Shown: positions 1-14,473 of the stretch, in pieces
How the letters are laid out: each line of letters opens with the position of its first letter
Numbering within the stretch: the first letter of the stretch is position 1
From: Gordonia sp. (in: high G+C Gram-positive bacteria)
Lineage (GTDB): Bacteria; Actinomycetota; Actinomycetes; Mycobacteriales; Mycobacteriaceae
NCBI RefSeq assembly: GCF_012515855.1
Contig: NZ_JAAYXO010000191.1
Span: 1 to 58,869, forward strand
DNA: 58,869 bases
Direction: 5' to 3'
The notes under the pieces: generated by a model
Database searches by the model: none
The model's input: only the letters and a program-made list of their open reading frames with translations
Told to the model about the DNA's origin: nothing
Program-made: the position numbers and the translations under genes

Positions 1-464
1 TGACTGACCTTGCGGAGCACCGCGTTGACGAAGCCCGACGGCCCCATGCCGTTCTCGGCGCGGGCGATGTCCACCGACGTCGAGACGGCGGCGTGCGAAC
101 CGATGCGGGTGCGGAGCAGCTGATAGGCGCCGAGCCGAAGGACGTCGAGGAGCTTGCCGTCGATCTCGTCGACGGGGCGACCGGCGGCGGCCGCGATCAC
201 CGCGTCGAGGAACCCGATCGAGCGCGCGGCGCCGTAGGTGAGCTCGGTGGCCAGCGCCGCGTCGCGGCCGGTGATCTTCCGTTCGCGGAGCATCTTCGGC
301 AGCAGCAGGTTGGCGTAGGCGTCGCGCTCGCGGACCGCGCGCAGCACGTCGCGGGCGGCGATGCGAGCCGGATCTATGTCCTTGTCGCGGAACTTGTTCG
401 GCTTGGTGCCGCCGTCCTTGTGGGGGCCGCGCTGAGAATGATCGGTCCTGGGTCGATCGGTCAT
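1..464 (-). CDS. rsmB: 16S rRNA (cytosine-967-C5) methyltransferase RsmB, N-terminal part
   Basis: Only the first 154 residues are present; the window's left edge cuts the gene. The visible part is the NusB-like RNA-binding domain that precedes the SAM-dependent methyltransferase domain in RsmB/Fmu (conserved stretches [30 protein letters not shown] and VNAVLRK). The family methylates C967 of 16S rRNA. The ATG at 464 overlaps the fmt stop in an ATGA, so it is translationally coupled to fmt, the same order as in M. tuberculosis (Rv1406-Rv1407). The catalytic cysteines lie outside the window. Confidence 0.93.
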   Translation of the reverse strand, partial: MTDRPRTDHSQRGPHKDGGTKPNKFRDKDIDPARIAARDVLRAVRERDAYANLLLPKMLRERKITGRDAALATELTYGAARSIGFLDAVIAAAAGRPVDEIDGKLLDVLRLGAYQLLRTRIGSHAAVSTSVDIARAENGMGPSGFVNAVLRKVS

Positions 465-1402
465 GCGAACTTCTCCGTTCCGTCGAGCCGACTGCCGCGC
501 GCCCAGTCGGCGGCGTTCATCGACTTCTTCCCCGGTGCCTGCACCGTACTCAGCCGCACCGCACCGGACGCCGTTCCGACGAACACCGCCTTCTTGGTGA
601 CGCCGAGGACCCCGGGTGCGAGTCCGGCGGGGACGTTGTCGTCGCCGTCGACGGGTGTCACCGCGCCGAGCTTCACGCGGGCATCGCCCAGCATGGCCCA
701 GGCGCCCGGCGCCGGCGTGTGTGCCCGCACCGAACGGCCGATCAGGTGCGACGGCAGGTCCCAGCGAACGTGTGCATCGTCGGTGGTGATCTTGGCGGCG
801 TGGGAGACCCCGTCTTCGGGCTGTGCCACCGGCACCAGTTCGCCCGCCTCGATGCCGTCGATCACGGCGCGCGCCAAGCCGGCACCGGATACGGCGAGCC
901 GTCCCAGCAGGTCGCCGGAGGTGTCCGTGTCGCGGATTCGCTCGGTGAGGGTTCCGTAGACCGGGCCGGTGTCGAGGCCCGCTTCCAGCAGGAAGACGCT
1001 GGCACCGGTGATCTCGTCGCCCGCGGCGATCGCCGCCTGGACCGGGGCAGCTCCGCGCCAGGCGGGAAGGATCGAGAAGTGCAGGTTGATCCAACCGTGC
1101 GGGAGGGCGTCGAGGATGCTCTGCGGGATCAGGCCGCCGTAGGCCACGACCACCCCGAGGTCCGCGTTCCAGCGCGCCAGCGCCTCGGCGACCTCCGGCT
1201 CGGACATCCGGGCCGGGGTGATCACCTCGATCCCGTGCGCGTCGGCCAGCGTCCCGACATCCGACCGCACCACGCGTCGACCGCGGCCCGCGGTGGTGTC
1301 GGGTCGGGTGATGACGCCGACCACCTCGTGGTCGTCGGAGTCGAGCAATTCCTTCAGGGTCGGCACGGCCACATCGGGCGTGCCGGCGAACACCAGCCTC
1401 AT
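461..1402 (-). CDS. fmt: Methionyl-tRNA formyltransferase
   Basis: Formylates Met-tRNA(fMet) with 10-formyl-tetrahydrofolate for translation initiation. The 313-residue protein begins MRLVFAGTP, the usual family start. The Rossmann-like catalytic domain carries N106 and H108 ([12 protein letters not shown]) and D144, which match the formyltransferase triad, followed by the C-terminal OB-like tRNA-binding domain. An in-frame TTG at 1411 would add three residues, but ATG 1402 matches the family. The start lies about 2 nt before the end of priA, so the two are tightly coupled, and the stop overlaps rsmB by 4 nt. Confidence 0.97.
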   Translation of the reverse strand: MRLVFAGTPDVAVPTLKELLDSDDHEVVGVITRPDTTAGRGRRVVRSDVGTLADAHGIEVITPARMSEPEVAEALARWNADLGVVVAYGGLIPQSILDALPHGWINLHFSILPAWRGAAPVQAAIAAGDEITGASVFLLEAGLDTGPVYGTLTERIRDTDTSGDLLGRLAVSGAGLARAVIDGIEAGELVPVAQPEDGVSHAAKITTDDAHVRWDLPSHLIGRSVRAHTPAPGAWAMLGDARVKLGAVTPVDGDDNVPAGLAPGVLGVTKKAVFVGTASGAVRLSTVQAPGKKSMNAADWARGSRLDGTEKFA

Positions 1403-1403
1403 G

Positions 1404-3428
1404 TCAACCAATCGTAGGTGGATCTATTTGGACCCGGATGCCTGCGGTGTCGTCGTGGCGCGCATTGCGGAGCGCCTGCGCAGCGCGGAGGGCCTCGGCG
1501 AGTTGGCGGCCGGCCACGCGCGGGGTCCGCAACAGGATGCGGTCGACGGGTCCGGAATCGTCCAGACCCGCGGGTCGTCGTACCCCCGGGGGCAGCGGCA
1601 CGGGTCCGAGGGTCTCGGCGTCGGTGGGCATGTCGAGCAGGTCGAGGAACGCCGAGACCGCGGCGGGCGGACCGTCCACCGAGGCCATCGTGACGGCGGG
1701 CGGAAAGCCGAGTTCTACGCGGTGGCCGAGTTCGATCGACGCGAAACCGATCGGATCCCAACGGATCAGCGCCTGCACCGCGGCTTCGGAGGCGTCGGCG
1801 ACCACCACCACCCGACCGCCGTCGCCGCGGGGTCGCACCAGCGTCGCGACCGCCATCCAGGCGCGCACCGCCTCCTCGGCGGCACGCAGGTCCTCGCGGT
1901 CCAGTTGGGCCCAGGTGTCGAGCAGGACGGCGGCCCCGTAGCCGCCGGGAGCGCGCGGCGCCGCCCCGGGCGTCGCGATCACCACGCGGGGACCCTCCGG
2001 GATCTCGTCGACGATCTTGTCGCCCGACGATGTGATCACCGGTACGCCGCGGAAAGCCCGGCCCAATTCCTCGGCGGTCCGCTGGTCGCCGACCATCAGT
2101 GCCCGCACCGCGGTGCCACCGCAGGCCGGGCACACGAACCGATTCTCCGGTCGAGCGCACCAGCGGCACGCGAGATCGCCGCGGTCGGACATCTGCAGCG
2201 GGCCGTTGCACGCCCGGCATCGCGCGTGGGCGCGGCACCGCGCACACGACACCGACGGCAGGTAGCCGCGTCGGGGAACGCTGAACAACACCGCCTGGTC
2301 GGCGGCCAGTGCCCGTCGGGCGGCGTCGAACGCGATTCCCGGAATGCGCGCTGCCCGTGCCAACGGGTCGCCGGCGATCCGCCGATCTTCGTCGGAGAGG
2401 CCGTCGACGCGGGGCATCCGCTCGCGCACCGTCGTTCGCGGGCCGACGACGTCGAACGCCCACCCGGACTCCACCAGCGCCTGCACCTCGGCGGTGCGCG
2501 CGTGGCCCCCGACCAGCAGCGCGGCCCCCGCCGCGTGGGCTCGCAGCACTCCGACCTCTCGGGGATGCGGATACGGCGACCGCGGTTCGTCCAGGCTGTC
2601 GTCGCCGTCGTCGAACACGACGATGAGCCCGATGTCCCGGACGGGCGCGAAGATCGCACTGCGGGTCCCGATCACCACCGTCGCCCTCCCCCGCAGCACC
2701 GACAGCCAGCGCCGGTACCGGGCGGTGGGTCCGAGCCCGGCGGCCAGCGTGACGCACTGTTCGCCGAGCAGGGGTTCGCAGGCGGCTTCGAGCCGGTCGA
2801 GATCACGCTGGTCGGGTACCACCATCACCACGCCGCGCCCGGCGGCCGCCGCACAGGCGGCGAGCTCGGCCAGCCGCGCCGCGACGTCCTCTCCCGGCAG
2901 CGCCTGCCAGCCCGCGTGCGGGTGCCCGCCGTCCACCACGGCGTCGACGAACTGCGAGCCGGAATCGTAGGCGCCCCACCCGTTCACGACTGGCGCCTCG
3001 ATGGGCGGCAGTACGTCGTGGCTCGTCGGCTCCTTCTCCACCCGCGCATGCCGTGGCGGAATGGCCGAGCGCAGCACATCGGCCAGCGTGCCCGCGTACC
3101 GATCCGCGACGGCCCGACACAGGGTCGCCAGTTCGTCGGTCAGGACGCGTTCGGGCGAGACCACGCGGTCGAGCCACGACAGCTTGCCGTGGTGCTCGCT
3201 CCGCTCGACGCGCTCCAGGAGGTAGCCGTCCACCAGACGCCCCGCGAAGCGCACGCGGACTCGGACGCCCGCCTGCGCCTGCGCGTCCGTCTTGGTGTCG
3301 ACGAGATAATCGAAAGGACGGTCCAGGTGGGCCAGCCCGAGCATCGGGAGAACGCGAGCAACGGGCCGCTGCGAAGCAGCGACCCGTTGATTGCGTGCAG
3401 GCTTCACAGCCTGCTCATCGACTGTCAC
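1404..3428 (-). CDS. priA: PriA-like primosomal protein N', helicase motifs degenerate
   Basis: Family role is replication-fork restart. This 674-residue version keeps the N-terminal DNA-binding domain, the GTRSAIFAP motif (254-262) and eight zinc-binding cysteines (C395, C398, C404, C407, C421, C424, C433, C436). The P-loop that should sit near residues 176-185 is replaced by [11 protein letters not shown], and the DEEH box by FDDGDD (272-277), so ATP-driven unwinding is unlikely; this is usual in actinobacterial homologues. The GTG start has no Shine-Dalgarno, but a TATTCT box ends 7 nt upstream, suggesting a leaderless transcript separate from metK. Confidence 0.93.
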   Translation of the reverse strand: MTVDEQAVKPARNQRVAASQRPVARVLPMLGLAHLDRPFDYLVDTKTDAQAQAGVRVRVRFAGRLVDGYLLERVERSEHHGKLSWLDRVVSPERVLTDELATLCRAVADRYAGTLADVLRSAIPPRHARVEKEPTSHDVLPPIEAPVVNGWGAYDSGSQFVDAVVDGGHPHAGWQALPGEDVAARLAELAACAAAAGRGVVMVVPDQRDLDRLEAACEPLLGEQCVTLAAGLGPTARYRRWLSVLRGRATVVIGTRSAIFAPVRDIGLIVVFDDGDDSLDEPRSPYPHPREVGVLRAHAAGAALLVGGHARTAEVQALVESGWAFDVVGPRTTVRERMPRVDGLSDEDRRIAGDPLARAARIPGIAFDAARRALAADQAVLFSVPRRGYLPSVSCARCRAHARCRACNGPLQMSDRGDLACRWCARPENRFVCPACGGTAVRALMVGDQRTAEELGRAFRGVPVITSSGDKIVDEIPEGPRVVIATPGAAPRAPGGYGAAVLLDTWAQLDREDLRAAEEAVRAWMAVATLVRPRGDGGRVVVVADASEAAVQALIRWDPIGFASIELGHRVELGFPPAVTMASVDGPPAAVSAFLDLLDMPTDAETLGPVPLPPGVRRPAGLDDSGPVDRILLRTPRVAGRQLAEALRAAQALRNARHDDTAGIRVQIDPPTIG

Positions 3429-3435
3429 ATCGGTG

Positions 3436-3441
3436 AGAATA
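3436..3441 (-). promoter_or_regulatory. Candidate -10 box for leaderless priA mRNA
   Basis: TATTCT fits the actinobacterial TANNNT -10 consensus and ends 7 nt before the priA GTG, in the 21-nt metK-priA gap. No ribosome-binding site precedes the start. No clear -35 box is seen. Inference only. Confidence 0.4.
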
Positions 3442-3449
3442 CGGCCCGC

Positions 3450-4664
3450 TCAGAGGCCTGCGGCGGCACGCAGCGCGTCCACGCGATCCGTCCGCTCCCA
3501 CGGAAGGTCGACGTCGGTGCGTCCGAAATGACCGTACGCCGCGGTCGGCGCGTAGATCGGCCGCAGCAGTTCGAGATCGCGGACGATGGCGCCCGGACGG
3601 AGATCGAAGACCTCCGAGATCGCCTTCTGGATGATCCCGGTGTCCACCTTCTCGGTTCCGAAGGTCTCGACGAACAGCCCGACCGGGGCGGCCTTGCCGA
3701 TCGCATAGGCCACCTGGACCTCGACCCGCTTGGCGAGCCCCGCCGCCACTGCGTTCTTCGCCACCCAGCGCATCGCGTAGGCGGCGCTGCGGTCGACCTT
3801 CGAGGGGTCCTTGCCCGAGAAGGCGCCGCCGCCGTGACGGGACATGCCGCCGTAGGTGTCGACGATGATCTTGCGCCCGGTGAGACCTGCGTCGCCCATC
3901 GGGCCGCCCAGCACGAAGCTGCCCGTCGGGTTCACCAGCAGTCGCAGGTTCGAGGTGTCGAGCTTCACCGGCAGCTGCAGCTCGGCGAAGACCGGCTCCA
4001 GGACGTGCTTGCGGATGTCGGGCGTCAGCATGCCGTCGATGTCGATGTCGGCGGCGTGCTGCGTCGACACCACGACGGTGTCCAGGCGGACCGGGGTGTC
4101 GCCCGCGTACTCGATGGTGACCTGGGTCTTGCCGTCGGGACGCAGGTACGGAAGGATCCCGTCCTTGCGGACCTGGGTGAGGCGACGCGAGATCCGATGC
4201 GCCAGCGCGATCGGCAGCGGCATCAGTTCCGGCGTCTCGTCCGAGGCGTAGCCGAACATCAAGCCCTGGTCGCCCGCGCCCTGCGAGTCCAGATCGTCCT
4301 CGCCGGTGCCGGTGCGCTTCTCGTGCGATTCGGTCAGACCCTGGGCGATCTCCGGGGACTGCGCACCGATGGCGACGTTGACGCCGCAGGAGGCGCCGTC
4401 GAAGCCCTTGGTCGACGAGTCGTAGCCGATCTCGAGGATCTTCCCACGCACGATGGTCGGGATGTCGACGTAGGCGGTGGTGTTGACCTCGCCCGCCACG
4501 TGCACCTGCCCGGTCGTCACGAGCGTCTCGACGGCGACCTTCGCGCGGGGGTCCTTCGCGAGCATCGCATCGAGGATGGAGTCACTGATCGCATCGCAGA
4601 TCTTGTCGGGGTGACCCTCGGTGACAGATTCGCTCGTGAATAGACGGGACGCAGAGCCGCTCAT
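3450..4664 (-). CDS. metK: S-adenosylmethionine synthetase
   Basis: Makes SAM from methionine and ATP in the cytosol. The 404 residues are the normal family length. Diagnostic motifs are VTEGHPDK near the N terminus (residues 14-21), [11 protein letters not shown], and the glycine-rich loop [19 protein letters not shown]. The ATG at 4664 overlaps the coaBC stop (ATGA) and is preceded by GAGAGGAA inside the end of coaBC, so translation is coupled to coaBC. Confidence 0.99.
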   Translation of the reverse strand: MSGSASRLFTSESVTEGHPDKICDAISDSILDAMLAKDPRAKVAVETLVTTGQVHVAGEVNTTAYVDIPTIVRGKILEIGYDSSTKGFDGASCGVNVAIGAQSPEIAQGLTESHEKRTGTGEDDLDSQGAGDQGLMFGYASDETPELMPLPIALAHRISRRLTQVRKDGILPYLRPDGKTQVTIEYAGDTPVRLDTVVVSTQHAADIDIDGMLTPDIRKHVLEPVFAELQLPVKLDTSNLRLLVNPTGSFVLGGPMGDAGLTGRKIIVDTYGGMSRHGGGAFSGKDPSKVDRSAAYAMRWVAKNAVAAGLAKRVEVQVAYAIGKAAPVGLFVETFGTEKVDTGIIQKAISEVFDLRPGAIVRDLELLRPIYAPTAAYGHFGRTDVDLPWERTDRVDALRAAAGL

Positions 4665-5977
4665 CGGTTCCTCTCGGTGTTGTCCCTCGCGGGAACAGGG
4701 TTCGTAAGTGTGTTGCCGCCCCGGTCGGTTCCCGGGTGCACCCGTCCATCTGGCACGAGAGAGGCGACTTCGTCAAGGATTCTGCTCGCCATCAACGTCT
4801 TTGAGCCAAAAGGCAGCCCGGTCTCCTGGCCGTCGGCGCTCAGCAACCAGCCCGTGTTGTCCTCGGTGCCGAAGGCCTTGCCGCCGCCGACCGCGTTGAC
4901 CACGAGCAGGTCGCAGCCCTTGCGGCGCAGCTTGGCGCGACCGTGATCGAGGACGCCTCCGTCGGCGTCGCCGGTCTCGGCCGCGAACCCGACGATCACT
5001 GTTCCGGGCGCGATCTTGCCGTCGGCGCGATCGCGCACCAGGCCCGCGAGGATGTCGGGGTTGGTGTCGAGGTGGATGGGCGCCGGACCTTCGGCGCCCT
5101 TCTTGATCTTGGCGTCGGCGACGGCGATCGGCCGAAAGTCCGCCACGGCCGCAGCCATGATCACCACGTCGGCGTCGCGGGCACGCTCGGACATCTCCCG
5201 CTGCATCTCGACCGCCGAGTCGACGTCGACGATCTCGACCGACGCCGGATCGCCGGGGTCCGACGTCGCGCCGGACACCAGGGTGACGTGGGCGCCGCGC
5301 TGCGAGGCGGCTCGGGCCAGGGCGTAGCCCTGCTTGCCCGAACTGTGGTTGCCGAGATAGCGAACCGGGTCGAGCGCTTCGCGTGTGCCGCCTGCGCTGA
5401 TGACCATGCGGACACCCGACAGGTCGTACGGCAGCGCATCGGATCGCTGAAGCAGAAGGTCGCCCAGTGCCGCGATCTCCGACGGCTCCGGCATGCGGCC
5501 GGCACCGGTGTCGGCGCCGGTCAGCCGGCCGACCGCCGGTGTCATCACGGTGACGCCGCGACGTCGGAGGGTCGCGACGTTGTCGACGGTCGCCGGATGC
5601 TCCCACATCTCGGTGTGCATCGCGGGGACCATCAACACCGGGCAGCTCACCGTCAACAACGAGGCGGTGAGCAGATCGTCGGCTCGACCGGCAACCGCCC
5701 GCGCCATCAGGTCGGCGGTCGCGGGGGCGATGATCACCAGGTCGGCCTGCCGACCGAGGGCGACGTGCGCCACCTCGTCGACGTCGTCGAAGACCTCGGT
5801 GGTCACCGGGTTGCCGGAGAGTGCCTCGAACGTCGCTGCGCCGACGAAGTTGAGCGCAGCGCGGGTCGGCATGACGCGAACGTCGTGGCCGGCCTCCGTG
5901 TAGTGACGGATCACCGAACAGACCTTGTACGCGGCGATTCCACCGCCCACACCGATCAGGATGTGCGCTTTCGACAC
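4661..5977 (-). CDS. coaBC: Bifunctional phosphopantothenoylcysteine decarboxylase / phosphopantothenate-cysteine ligase
   Basis: Two consecutive steps of coenzyme A synthesis in one 438-residue protein. The N-terminal CoaC flavoprotein half shows [10 protein letters not shown], the [11 protein letters not shown] segment with its conserved histidine, and PAMHTEMW, the actinobacterial form of the PXMNXXMW motif. The C-terminal CoaB half shows [20 protein letters not shown] and AAAVADFRP. The start is GTG at 5977, 9 nt after the rpoZ stop, and the gene overlaps metK by 4 nt. Confidence 0.98.
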   Translation of the reverse strand: MSKAHILIGVGGGIAAYKVCSVIRHYTEAGHDVRVMPTRAALNFVGAATFEALSGNPVTTEVFDDVDEVAHVALGRQADLVIIAPATADLMARAVAGRADDLLTASLLTVSCPVLMVPAMHTEMWEHPATVDNVATLRRRGVTVMTPAVGRLTGADTGAGRMPEPSEIAALGDLLLQRSDALPYDLSGVRMVISAGGTREALDPVRYLGNHSSGKQGYALARAASQRGAHVTLVSGATSDPGDPASVEIVDVDSAVEMQREMSERARDADVVIMAAAVADFRPIAVADAKIKKGAEGPAPIHLDTNPDILAGLVRDRADGKIAPGTVIVGFAAETGDADGGVLDHGRAKLRRKGCDLLVVNAVGGGKAFGTEDNTGWLLSADGQETGLPFGSKTLMASRILDEVASLVPDGRVHPGTDRGGNTLTNPVPARDNTERNR

Positions 5978-5986
5978 CTGCGGGGC

Positions 5987-6908
<922 letters not shown>

Positions 6909-6910
6909 GC

Positions 6911-7225
6911 TCAGGAGCTGAACTTCTCAAGCAGGGCCTTGCGCTGACGGTCGCCCAGGCCGCGAACACGACGAGTCGGAGCGATCTCCAGCTCGGTCAT
7001 GATCTCCTGCGCCTTGACCTTGCCGACCTTCGGCAGTGCCTCGAGGAGCGCAGAGACCTTCATCTTGCCGAGGATCTCGTCGTTCTCGGCGTCGGCCAGC
7101 ACCTGCTGCAGGTTGGTGCCGCCACTCTTCAAACGGTTCTTGAGCTCGGCACGAACACGGCGAGCGGCAGCCGCCTTCTCAAGTGCTGCTGCGCGCTGCT
7201 CATCGGTCAACTGGGGAAGAGCCAC
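6911..7225 (-). CDS. mihF: Integration host factor, actinobacterial type (mIHF)
   Basis: Nucleoid DNA-binding protein of actinobacteria, required for phage L5 integration in mycobacteria and for chromosome architecture; unrelated in fold to E. coli IHF. The 104 residues include the [14 protein letters not shown] helix and the helix-two-turn-helix region ([16 protein letters not shown]) with a basic [11 protein letters not shown] tail. GTG 7225 is preceded by GGAGGAA at good spacing, which supports the short form rather than the longer versions annotated in some genomes. It heads the mihF-gmk-rpoZ-coaBC-metK run. Confidence 0.97.
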   Translation of the reverse strand: MALPQLTDEQRAAALEKAAAARRVRAELKNRLKSGGTNLQQVLADAENDEILGKMKVSALLEALPKVGKVKAQEIMTELEIAPTRRVRGLGDRQRKALLEKFSS

Positions 7226-7270
7226 GGTTCCTCCGTCTTTCGTTTCTACAGTTCGGTTTGTCCACGCGAC

Positions 7271-7276
7271 GCTATA
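7271..7276 (-). promoter_or_regulatory. Possible -10 box upstream of mihF
   Basis: The minus-strand TATAGC lies about 45 nt before the mihF start and is the best -10-like element in the 247-base gap between mihF and the divergent hydrolase. No convincing -35 element is seen at 16-18 nt. The rest of the gap shows only a short GGGAC/GTCCC dyad near 7305-7316. Confidence 0.25.
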
Positions 7277-7459
7277 CGAACATCTCGTGTGTTTTCGCCT
7301 CGGCGGGACGAGTCCCTGCGAGCGAATCGGTTCAAGCCTAACGCTCGACGCCGTGTCCCATGCAAGCGGACCAGCACAAACGGTACCTGGAACCGCTCTC
7401 GCGACGCGTCATCCGCATCGGCGCGCCCTGCGTGTTGTCGATAGGGGCGTCGAACAAGG

Positions 7460-7465
7460 TACCCT
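7460..7465 (+). promoter_or_regulatory. Candidate -10 box for leaderless hydrolase mRNA
   Basis: TACCCT fits TANNNT and ends 7 nt before the ATG at 7473, with a TTGTCG 19 nt further upstream. No ribosome-binding site precedes the ATG. Inference from spacing and motif. Confidence 0.4.
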
Positions 7466-7472
7466 CCGCTCC

Positions 7473-8540
7473 ATGCTCAGCGACCTTCGGACCCTCGCGC
7501 GTGTCCTCACCAACGATCTCGCGCCCACTGCCACCACCGAGAGCACCATGCTGTCCACGCGACCGCACGCCCGGCTCGTCCGGTACGGCTCGTCGGCCCA
7601 GTTGGCGGCGGCCCGCGCTGCCGGCCAGGTCCCGGTACTTCTGGTGCCGCCGCTCGCGGTTCCCGCGCGCTGCTACGACCTCGCGCCCGACGCCCAGCCG
7701 GGCAACTCGGTGGTCGAGTTCCTGCTGAGCATCGGGACCATCCCGTACGTGATCGATCTGGGCGACGTCACCTACCGTGATCGCCACCTCGGATTCGAGA
7801 CCTACATCGACTCGATCATCCCGCGCGCCATCGGCGACGTGGTCGACGACTTCCGGTCGGCTCCCGACGCCGTCGACCTGATGGGGTGGAGTCTTGGCGG
7901 AACGTTGTCGCTGCTCACGGCAGGCGCGCACCGCGAACTGCCCATCCGGTCGGTCATCACGGTCGGCACCCCGCTGGACTACAAGAAGATCGAGCCGTAC
8001 CCCATCGTCCGGAAGCTCCTCGGCCCCACCGGCGGTCGTCCGTTCACGTACGCCATCCGCGCCCTGGGCGGAATCCCGGGGCCGGCGGTGCGGCTGGCCT
8101 ACCGAGCCACGGCGTGGGACCGGGAGCTGCTGAAACCGAAGTACATCCTGCAGAATCTGCGGGACACCGACGCCCTGATCCGGATGCAGGTCATCGATCG
8201 CTTCCAGAGCTCCCTGCCCGGCTACCCCGGCCGGGTGAGCGAGCAGATGTTCGTCAACCTGATCCTGCGCGACGAGATCTCACAGGGCACCCTGCACTTC
8301 GACGACCTGACCGTCGACCTGGCGTCCATCACCACGCCGGTGTTCATGGTCGGATCGCACAAGGACGCCATCGTCAGCCACGCCGCGGCGAAGCACGGCG
8401 TCGCGCTGTTCGCCGACTCGGTCTACACCGAGTTCCACACCGTGGAGACCAGCCACCTCGGGCTGCTGACCGGCGAGGCCGCGCAGAACCAGACCTGGCC
8501 CGCGATCGCCGCCTTCCGCGACAAGATCAGCAGCGTCTAG
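7473..8540 (+). CDS. PHA-synthase-like alpha/beta hydrolase
   Basis: A 355-residue alpha/beta hydrolase whose N-terminal half (PVLLVPPLAVPARCYDL, then SVVEFLLSIGTIPYVIDLGD) resembles class III polyhydroxyalkanoate synthases. The nucleophile elbow is GWSLGG (138-143) with Ser140, where true PhaC enzymes carry cysteine in GxCxG. Asp298 (SHKDAIV) and His328 (SHLG) complete a plausible triad. It is therefore more likely an esterase/lipase or PHA-depolymerase-type enzyme than a polymerase; the substrate is unknown. It is a lone plus-strand gene between mihF and pyrF. The start was chosen from conservation and a candidate leaderless promoter; the reading frame stays open further upstream. Confidence 0.8.
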   Translation: MLSDLRTLARVLTNDLAPTATTESTMLSTRPHARLVRYGSSAQLAAARAAGQVPVLLVPPLAVPARCYDLAPDAQPGNSVVEFLLSIGTIPYVIDLGDVTYRDRHLGFETYIDSIIPRAIGDVVDDFRSAPDAVDLMGWSLGGTLSLLTAGAHRELPIRSVITVGTPLDYKKIEPYPIVRKLLGPTGGRPFTYAIRALGGIPGPAVRLAYRATAWDRELLKPKYILQNLRDTDALIRMQVIDRFQSSLPGYPGRVSEQMFVNLILRDEISQGTLHFDDLTVDLASITTPVFMVGSHKDAIVSHAAAKHGVALFADSVYTEFHTVETSHLGLLTGEAAQNQTWPAIAAFRDKISSV

Positions 8541-8548
8541 TCAGCCGG

Positions 8549-9367
8549 TCAACCCAGCGCGCTCTCGATCTCATCGCGCGTCCGCGCCGCGGCCGCGGCC
8601 AACGCGGCCGGGTCGGGGCCGGCCCCCAGGATGCTGCGGCTGGCCGCCGGAAGCAGCCACGACAGGTCGGCCCCGTCGAAGATCCGCGCGAGATCGGCGG
8701 CGGTGGCCCCCTGTGCGCCGAGCCCCGGCGACAGCACCGGTCCGCCCAGTGCACTCAGGTCGAGACCGTGCTGGCGCGTCGCTCCGACCACCACGCCGAC
8801 GGTTCCCGAGCCGTCGGCGTTGGTCTCGGCGGCGGCGTCGACGATCGACTGGGCGACCGTGCGACCGCCCGCGTCGGCGGTCTGCACTGCCCCGCCTTCG
8901 GGGTTCGACGTCCGCGCGAGCGCGAAGATCCCACGGCCGGTCTCCTTGGCCTTCCCGATCATCGGGTCGAGGGAACCGAAGCCGAGGTACGGCGACGCGG
9001 TGACCGCATCGGAGCACAGCGGCGACGCGTCGTCGAGCCAGGCTCCCGTGTACGCGGCCATCGTGGAGCCGATGTCGCCGCGTTTGGCGTCGGCCAGGAC
9101 CAGCGCCCCGGCGGCGCGACATCCGGCGATCACGTCCTCGAGGACCGCGAAACCTGCGGAACCGAAGACCTCGAAGAACGCGACCTGAGGTTTGATGACC
9201 GCCGCGACCGGACCCAGGCCGGCCACTGCGGCGTCGGCGAAGGCGCGCAGCCCGTCGACGGTGACCGGGAGCCCCCACTGCTCCAGCAGGGCGGCATGCG
9301 GGTCGATGCCCGCACATAGCCGACCCCGCTGGTCGACGACGGCTCGGTAGCTGGTCGCGAAGGTCAT
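8549..9367 (-). CDS. pyrF: Orotidine 5'-phosphate decarboxylase
   Basis: Last step of UMP synthesis: decarboxylates OMP. This is the long actinobacterial (type 2) PyrF, 272 residues, with LCAGIDPH, IKPQVAFFE, the catalytic LADAKRGDIGSTM and TASPYLGFGS. ATG 9367 gives the family start MTFATSY; a GTG at 9376 overlaps the carB stop as GTGA and would add three residues, so coupling to carB is likely either way. It is the last gene of the pyr operon. Confidence 0.97.
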   Translation of the reverse strand: MTFATSYRAVVDQRGRLCAGIDPHAALLEQWGLPVTVDGLRAFADAAVAGLGPVAAVIKPQVAFFEVFGSAGFAVLEDVIAGCRAAGALVLADAKRGDIGSTMAAYTGAWLDDASPLCSDAVTASPYLGFGSLDPMIGKAKETGRGIFALARTSNPEGGAVQTADAGGRTVAQSIVDAAAETNADGSGTVGVVVGATRQHGLDLSALGGPVLSPGLGAQGATAADLARIFDGADLSWLLPAASRSILGAGPDPAALAAAAARTRDEIESALG

Positions 9368-9372
9368 CTCAC

Positions 9373-12701
<3,329 letters not shown>

Positions 12702-12702
<1 letters not shown>

Positions 12703-13895
12703 TACGCGCGGTTCCCTTCCGTTGCTGAGGTTTCCATGACGTGGACGAACTTGTCGAAGAGGTTGGCCGCATCGTGCGGGCCGGACGCTGCTTCGGGGTG
12801 GTACTGCACCGAGAAGGCCTTGCCGGACATCAGCTCGACCCCTTCGACGACGCCGTCGTTGGCGCACACGTGCGAGACGCGGGCGCGGCCCAGGTCGGTG
12901 TCGAACTCCTCGCCGGCCTCGCCCTCGAGGGCGAATCCGTGGTTCTGGGAGGTGATGGCCACGCGGCCGGTGGCGGTGTCGAGCACCGGAATGTTGATGC
13001 CGCGGTGGCCGAACTTGAGCTTGTAGGTGCTGCGACCGAAGGCGCGGCCGAGGATCTGATTGCCGAAGCAGATGCCGAAGGTCGGCAGTCCGGCGTCGAT
13101 GACCTCGCTGGTCAGCGCGACGGCGGCGTCGGCGGTCACCGGGTCGCCCGGTCCGTTCGAGAGGAAGAAGCCGTCCGCGCCGATCGCCCGGATGTCGGCG
13201 TAGGTGGCCGAACTCGGGAGGACGTGCACCTCGACGCCGCGCGCGGCGAGCATGCGCGGCGTGTTGGCCTTGATGCCGAGATCGAGGGCCGCGACCTTGA
13301 ACTTGGCCTGGCCACCCGCGGCCTCGACGATGTAGGGCTCGGTGGTACTGACCTCGGCGGCCAGGTCGGCGCCTGCCATCGAGGGCTGTGAGCGCACGGT
13401 CTCGACCATGTCGTCGACCGAGCCGAGGGCGTCGCCGGAGAAGATGCCCGCACGCATGGCGCCACTCTCCCGGAGCACGCGCACTACCGCGCGGGTGTCG
13501 ATGCCTGCGATGCCGACGATCCCCTGGCCGATCATCTCGTCCTCGAGCGAGGAACTTGCTCGCCAGTTGGAGACGCGTCGCGTGGGGTTGCGGACCGCAT
13601 ACCCGGCGACCCAGATGCGACCGGGATCCTTGTGGTCGATGAAGTCGGCGGACCAGCGCACGGCGGAACGCTTGCCGAGCAGGCTCTCGCTGTCCTCGGT
13701 GTTCCAGCCGGTGTTGCCGATCTGCGGCGCCGTCGCGACCACGATCTGCCGGTGGTAGCTCGGATCGGTCAGGGTCTCCTGGTACCCGGTCATCGCGGTG
13801 CAGAAGACCGCTTCCCCGAGCGTGCTGCCCGTCGCCCCGAACGCCTGGCCGGTGAACACCTGCCCGTTCTCCAGCACCATCACCGCTTTACTCAT
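12702..13895 (-). CDS. carA: Carbamoyl-phosphate synthase small (glutaminase) subunit
   Basis: Class I glutamine amidotransferase that hydrolyses glutamine and channels ammonia to CarB. The 397 residues comprise the N-terminal CarA domain ([17 protein letters not shown]) and the C-terminal glutaminase domain with SNGPGDP, the nucleophile in GICFGNQ, and the His-Glu pair in YHPEA. The ATG 13895 overlaps the preceding gene by 4 nt (ATGA); its end overlaps carB. Confidence 0.99.
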
Positions 13896-14473
13896 TTTTC
13901 GTCCTTCTCATCGGTCTCGCCGGTGCCAGTCGTGTGCTCGTCCGCGCGCTCGAGGTCGCGAAAAGCCTTCTCTGTGACCTCGGAGTAGGCCGAGGTCCAC
14001 TCCGGGTAGCTTGATTTGTCGTCGGCCCGCAGCCCGGAATCGATCTGGGTGCCGGTCGGCAGTGTCCATCGGATGACGAGGACACCGTCTTTGGTCATGG
14101 CCTTGCCCGCGATGCCGCGCTCGGTCCGGACCGCGGCGATCGCGTCGTCGGCGATCCAGATCGACGACGCTCCCGACCGCTCGATCAGGATGCCGCTCGC
14201 GTACCCCGTGATGGTCGCGTTCGCACGGTCGCCGATGTCGCCGACCGCCACCCGGTCCTGCCAGCTCGGCGCCATCGTGCTGCCGAGGTAGAGGCCGGTG
14301 TGCGGGCCGCGCAGTGGTTCGCCCAGATCTGCGGGCACGGTCGGCATGTCGCCGACGGACGCGGCCTGGCGCCGTCCGCGGTTGCGCCAACCGCGGATCA
14401 CCAGGGACACCAGGATCACCCACACCGCGAAGGAGCCGAGGGCGACGAGAGTGTTGAACAGCCAGCTGCTCAC
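13892..14473 (-). CDS. PH-like domain membrane protein of the pyr operon (Rv1382 type)
   Basis: About 193 residues: one N-terminal membrane segment (roughly residues 8-27, [18 protein letters not shown]), a basic stop-transfer patch (RGWRNRGRR), then a soluble pleckstrin-like beta-rich domain and an acidic tail. The same protein sits between carA and pyrC in mycobacteria (Rv1382), so the position is conserved, but its function is unknown; a link to pyrimidine synthesis is only contextual. The start GTG 14473 overlaps the pyrC stop (GTGA) and has a GGGGGAG Shine-Dalgarno 5 nt upstream; the GTG at 14479 would have none. Confidence 0.85.
   Translation of the reverse strand: MSSWLFNTLVALGSFAVWVILVSLVIRGWRNRGRRQAASVGDMPTVPADLGEPLRGPHTGLYLGSTMAPSWQDRVAVGDIGDRANATITGYASGILIERSGASSIWIADDAIAAVRTERGIAGKAMTKDGVLVIRWTLPTGTQIDSGLRADDKSSYPEWTSAYSEVTEKAFRDLERADEHTTGTGETDEKDEK

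Noticed and set aside
1218-4643. Plus-strand open frame of 1141 codons opposite priA and metK
   Set aside because: It is antisense to two certain genes, has no recognisable domain and shows the Arg/Gly/Val/His-rich composition of GC-rich shadow frames.
12703-12867. N-terminal extension of carB into carA
   Set aside because: The conserved protein begins at MPRRSDL with a ribosome-binding site and a TAATG junction; the extension is non-conserved Arg-rich sequence.
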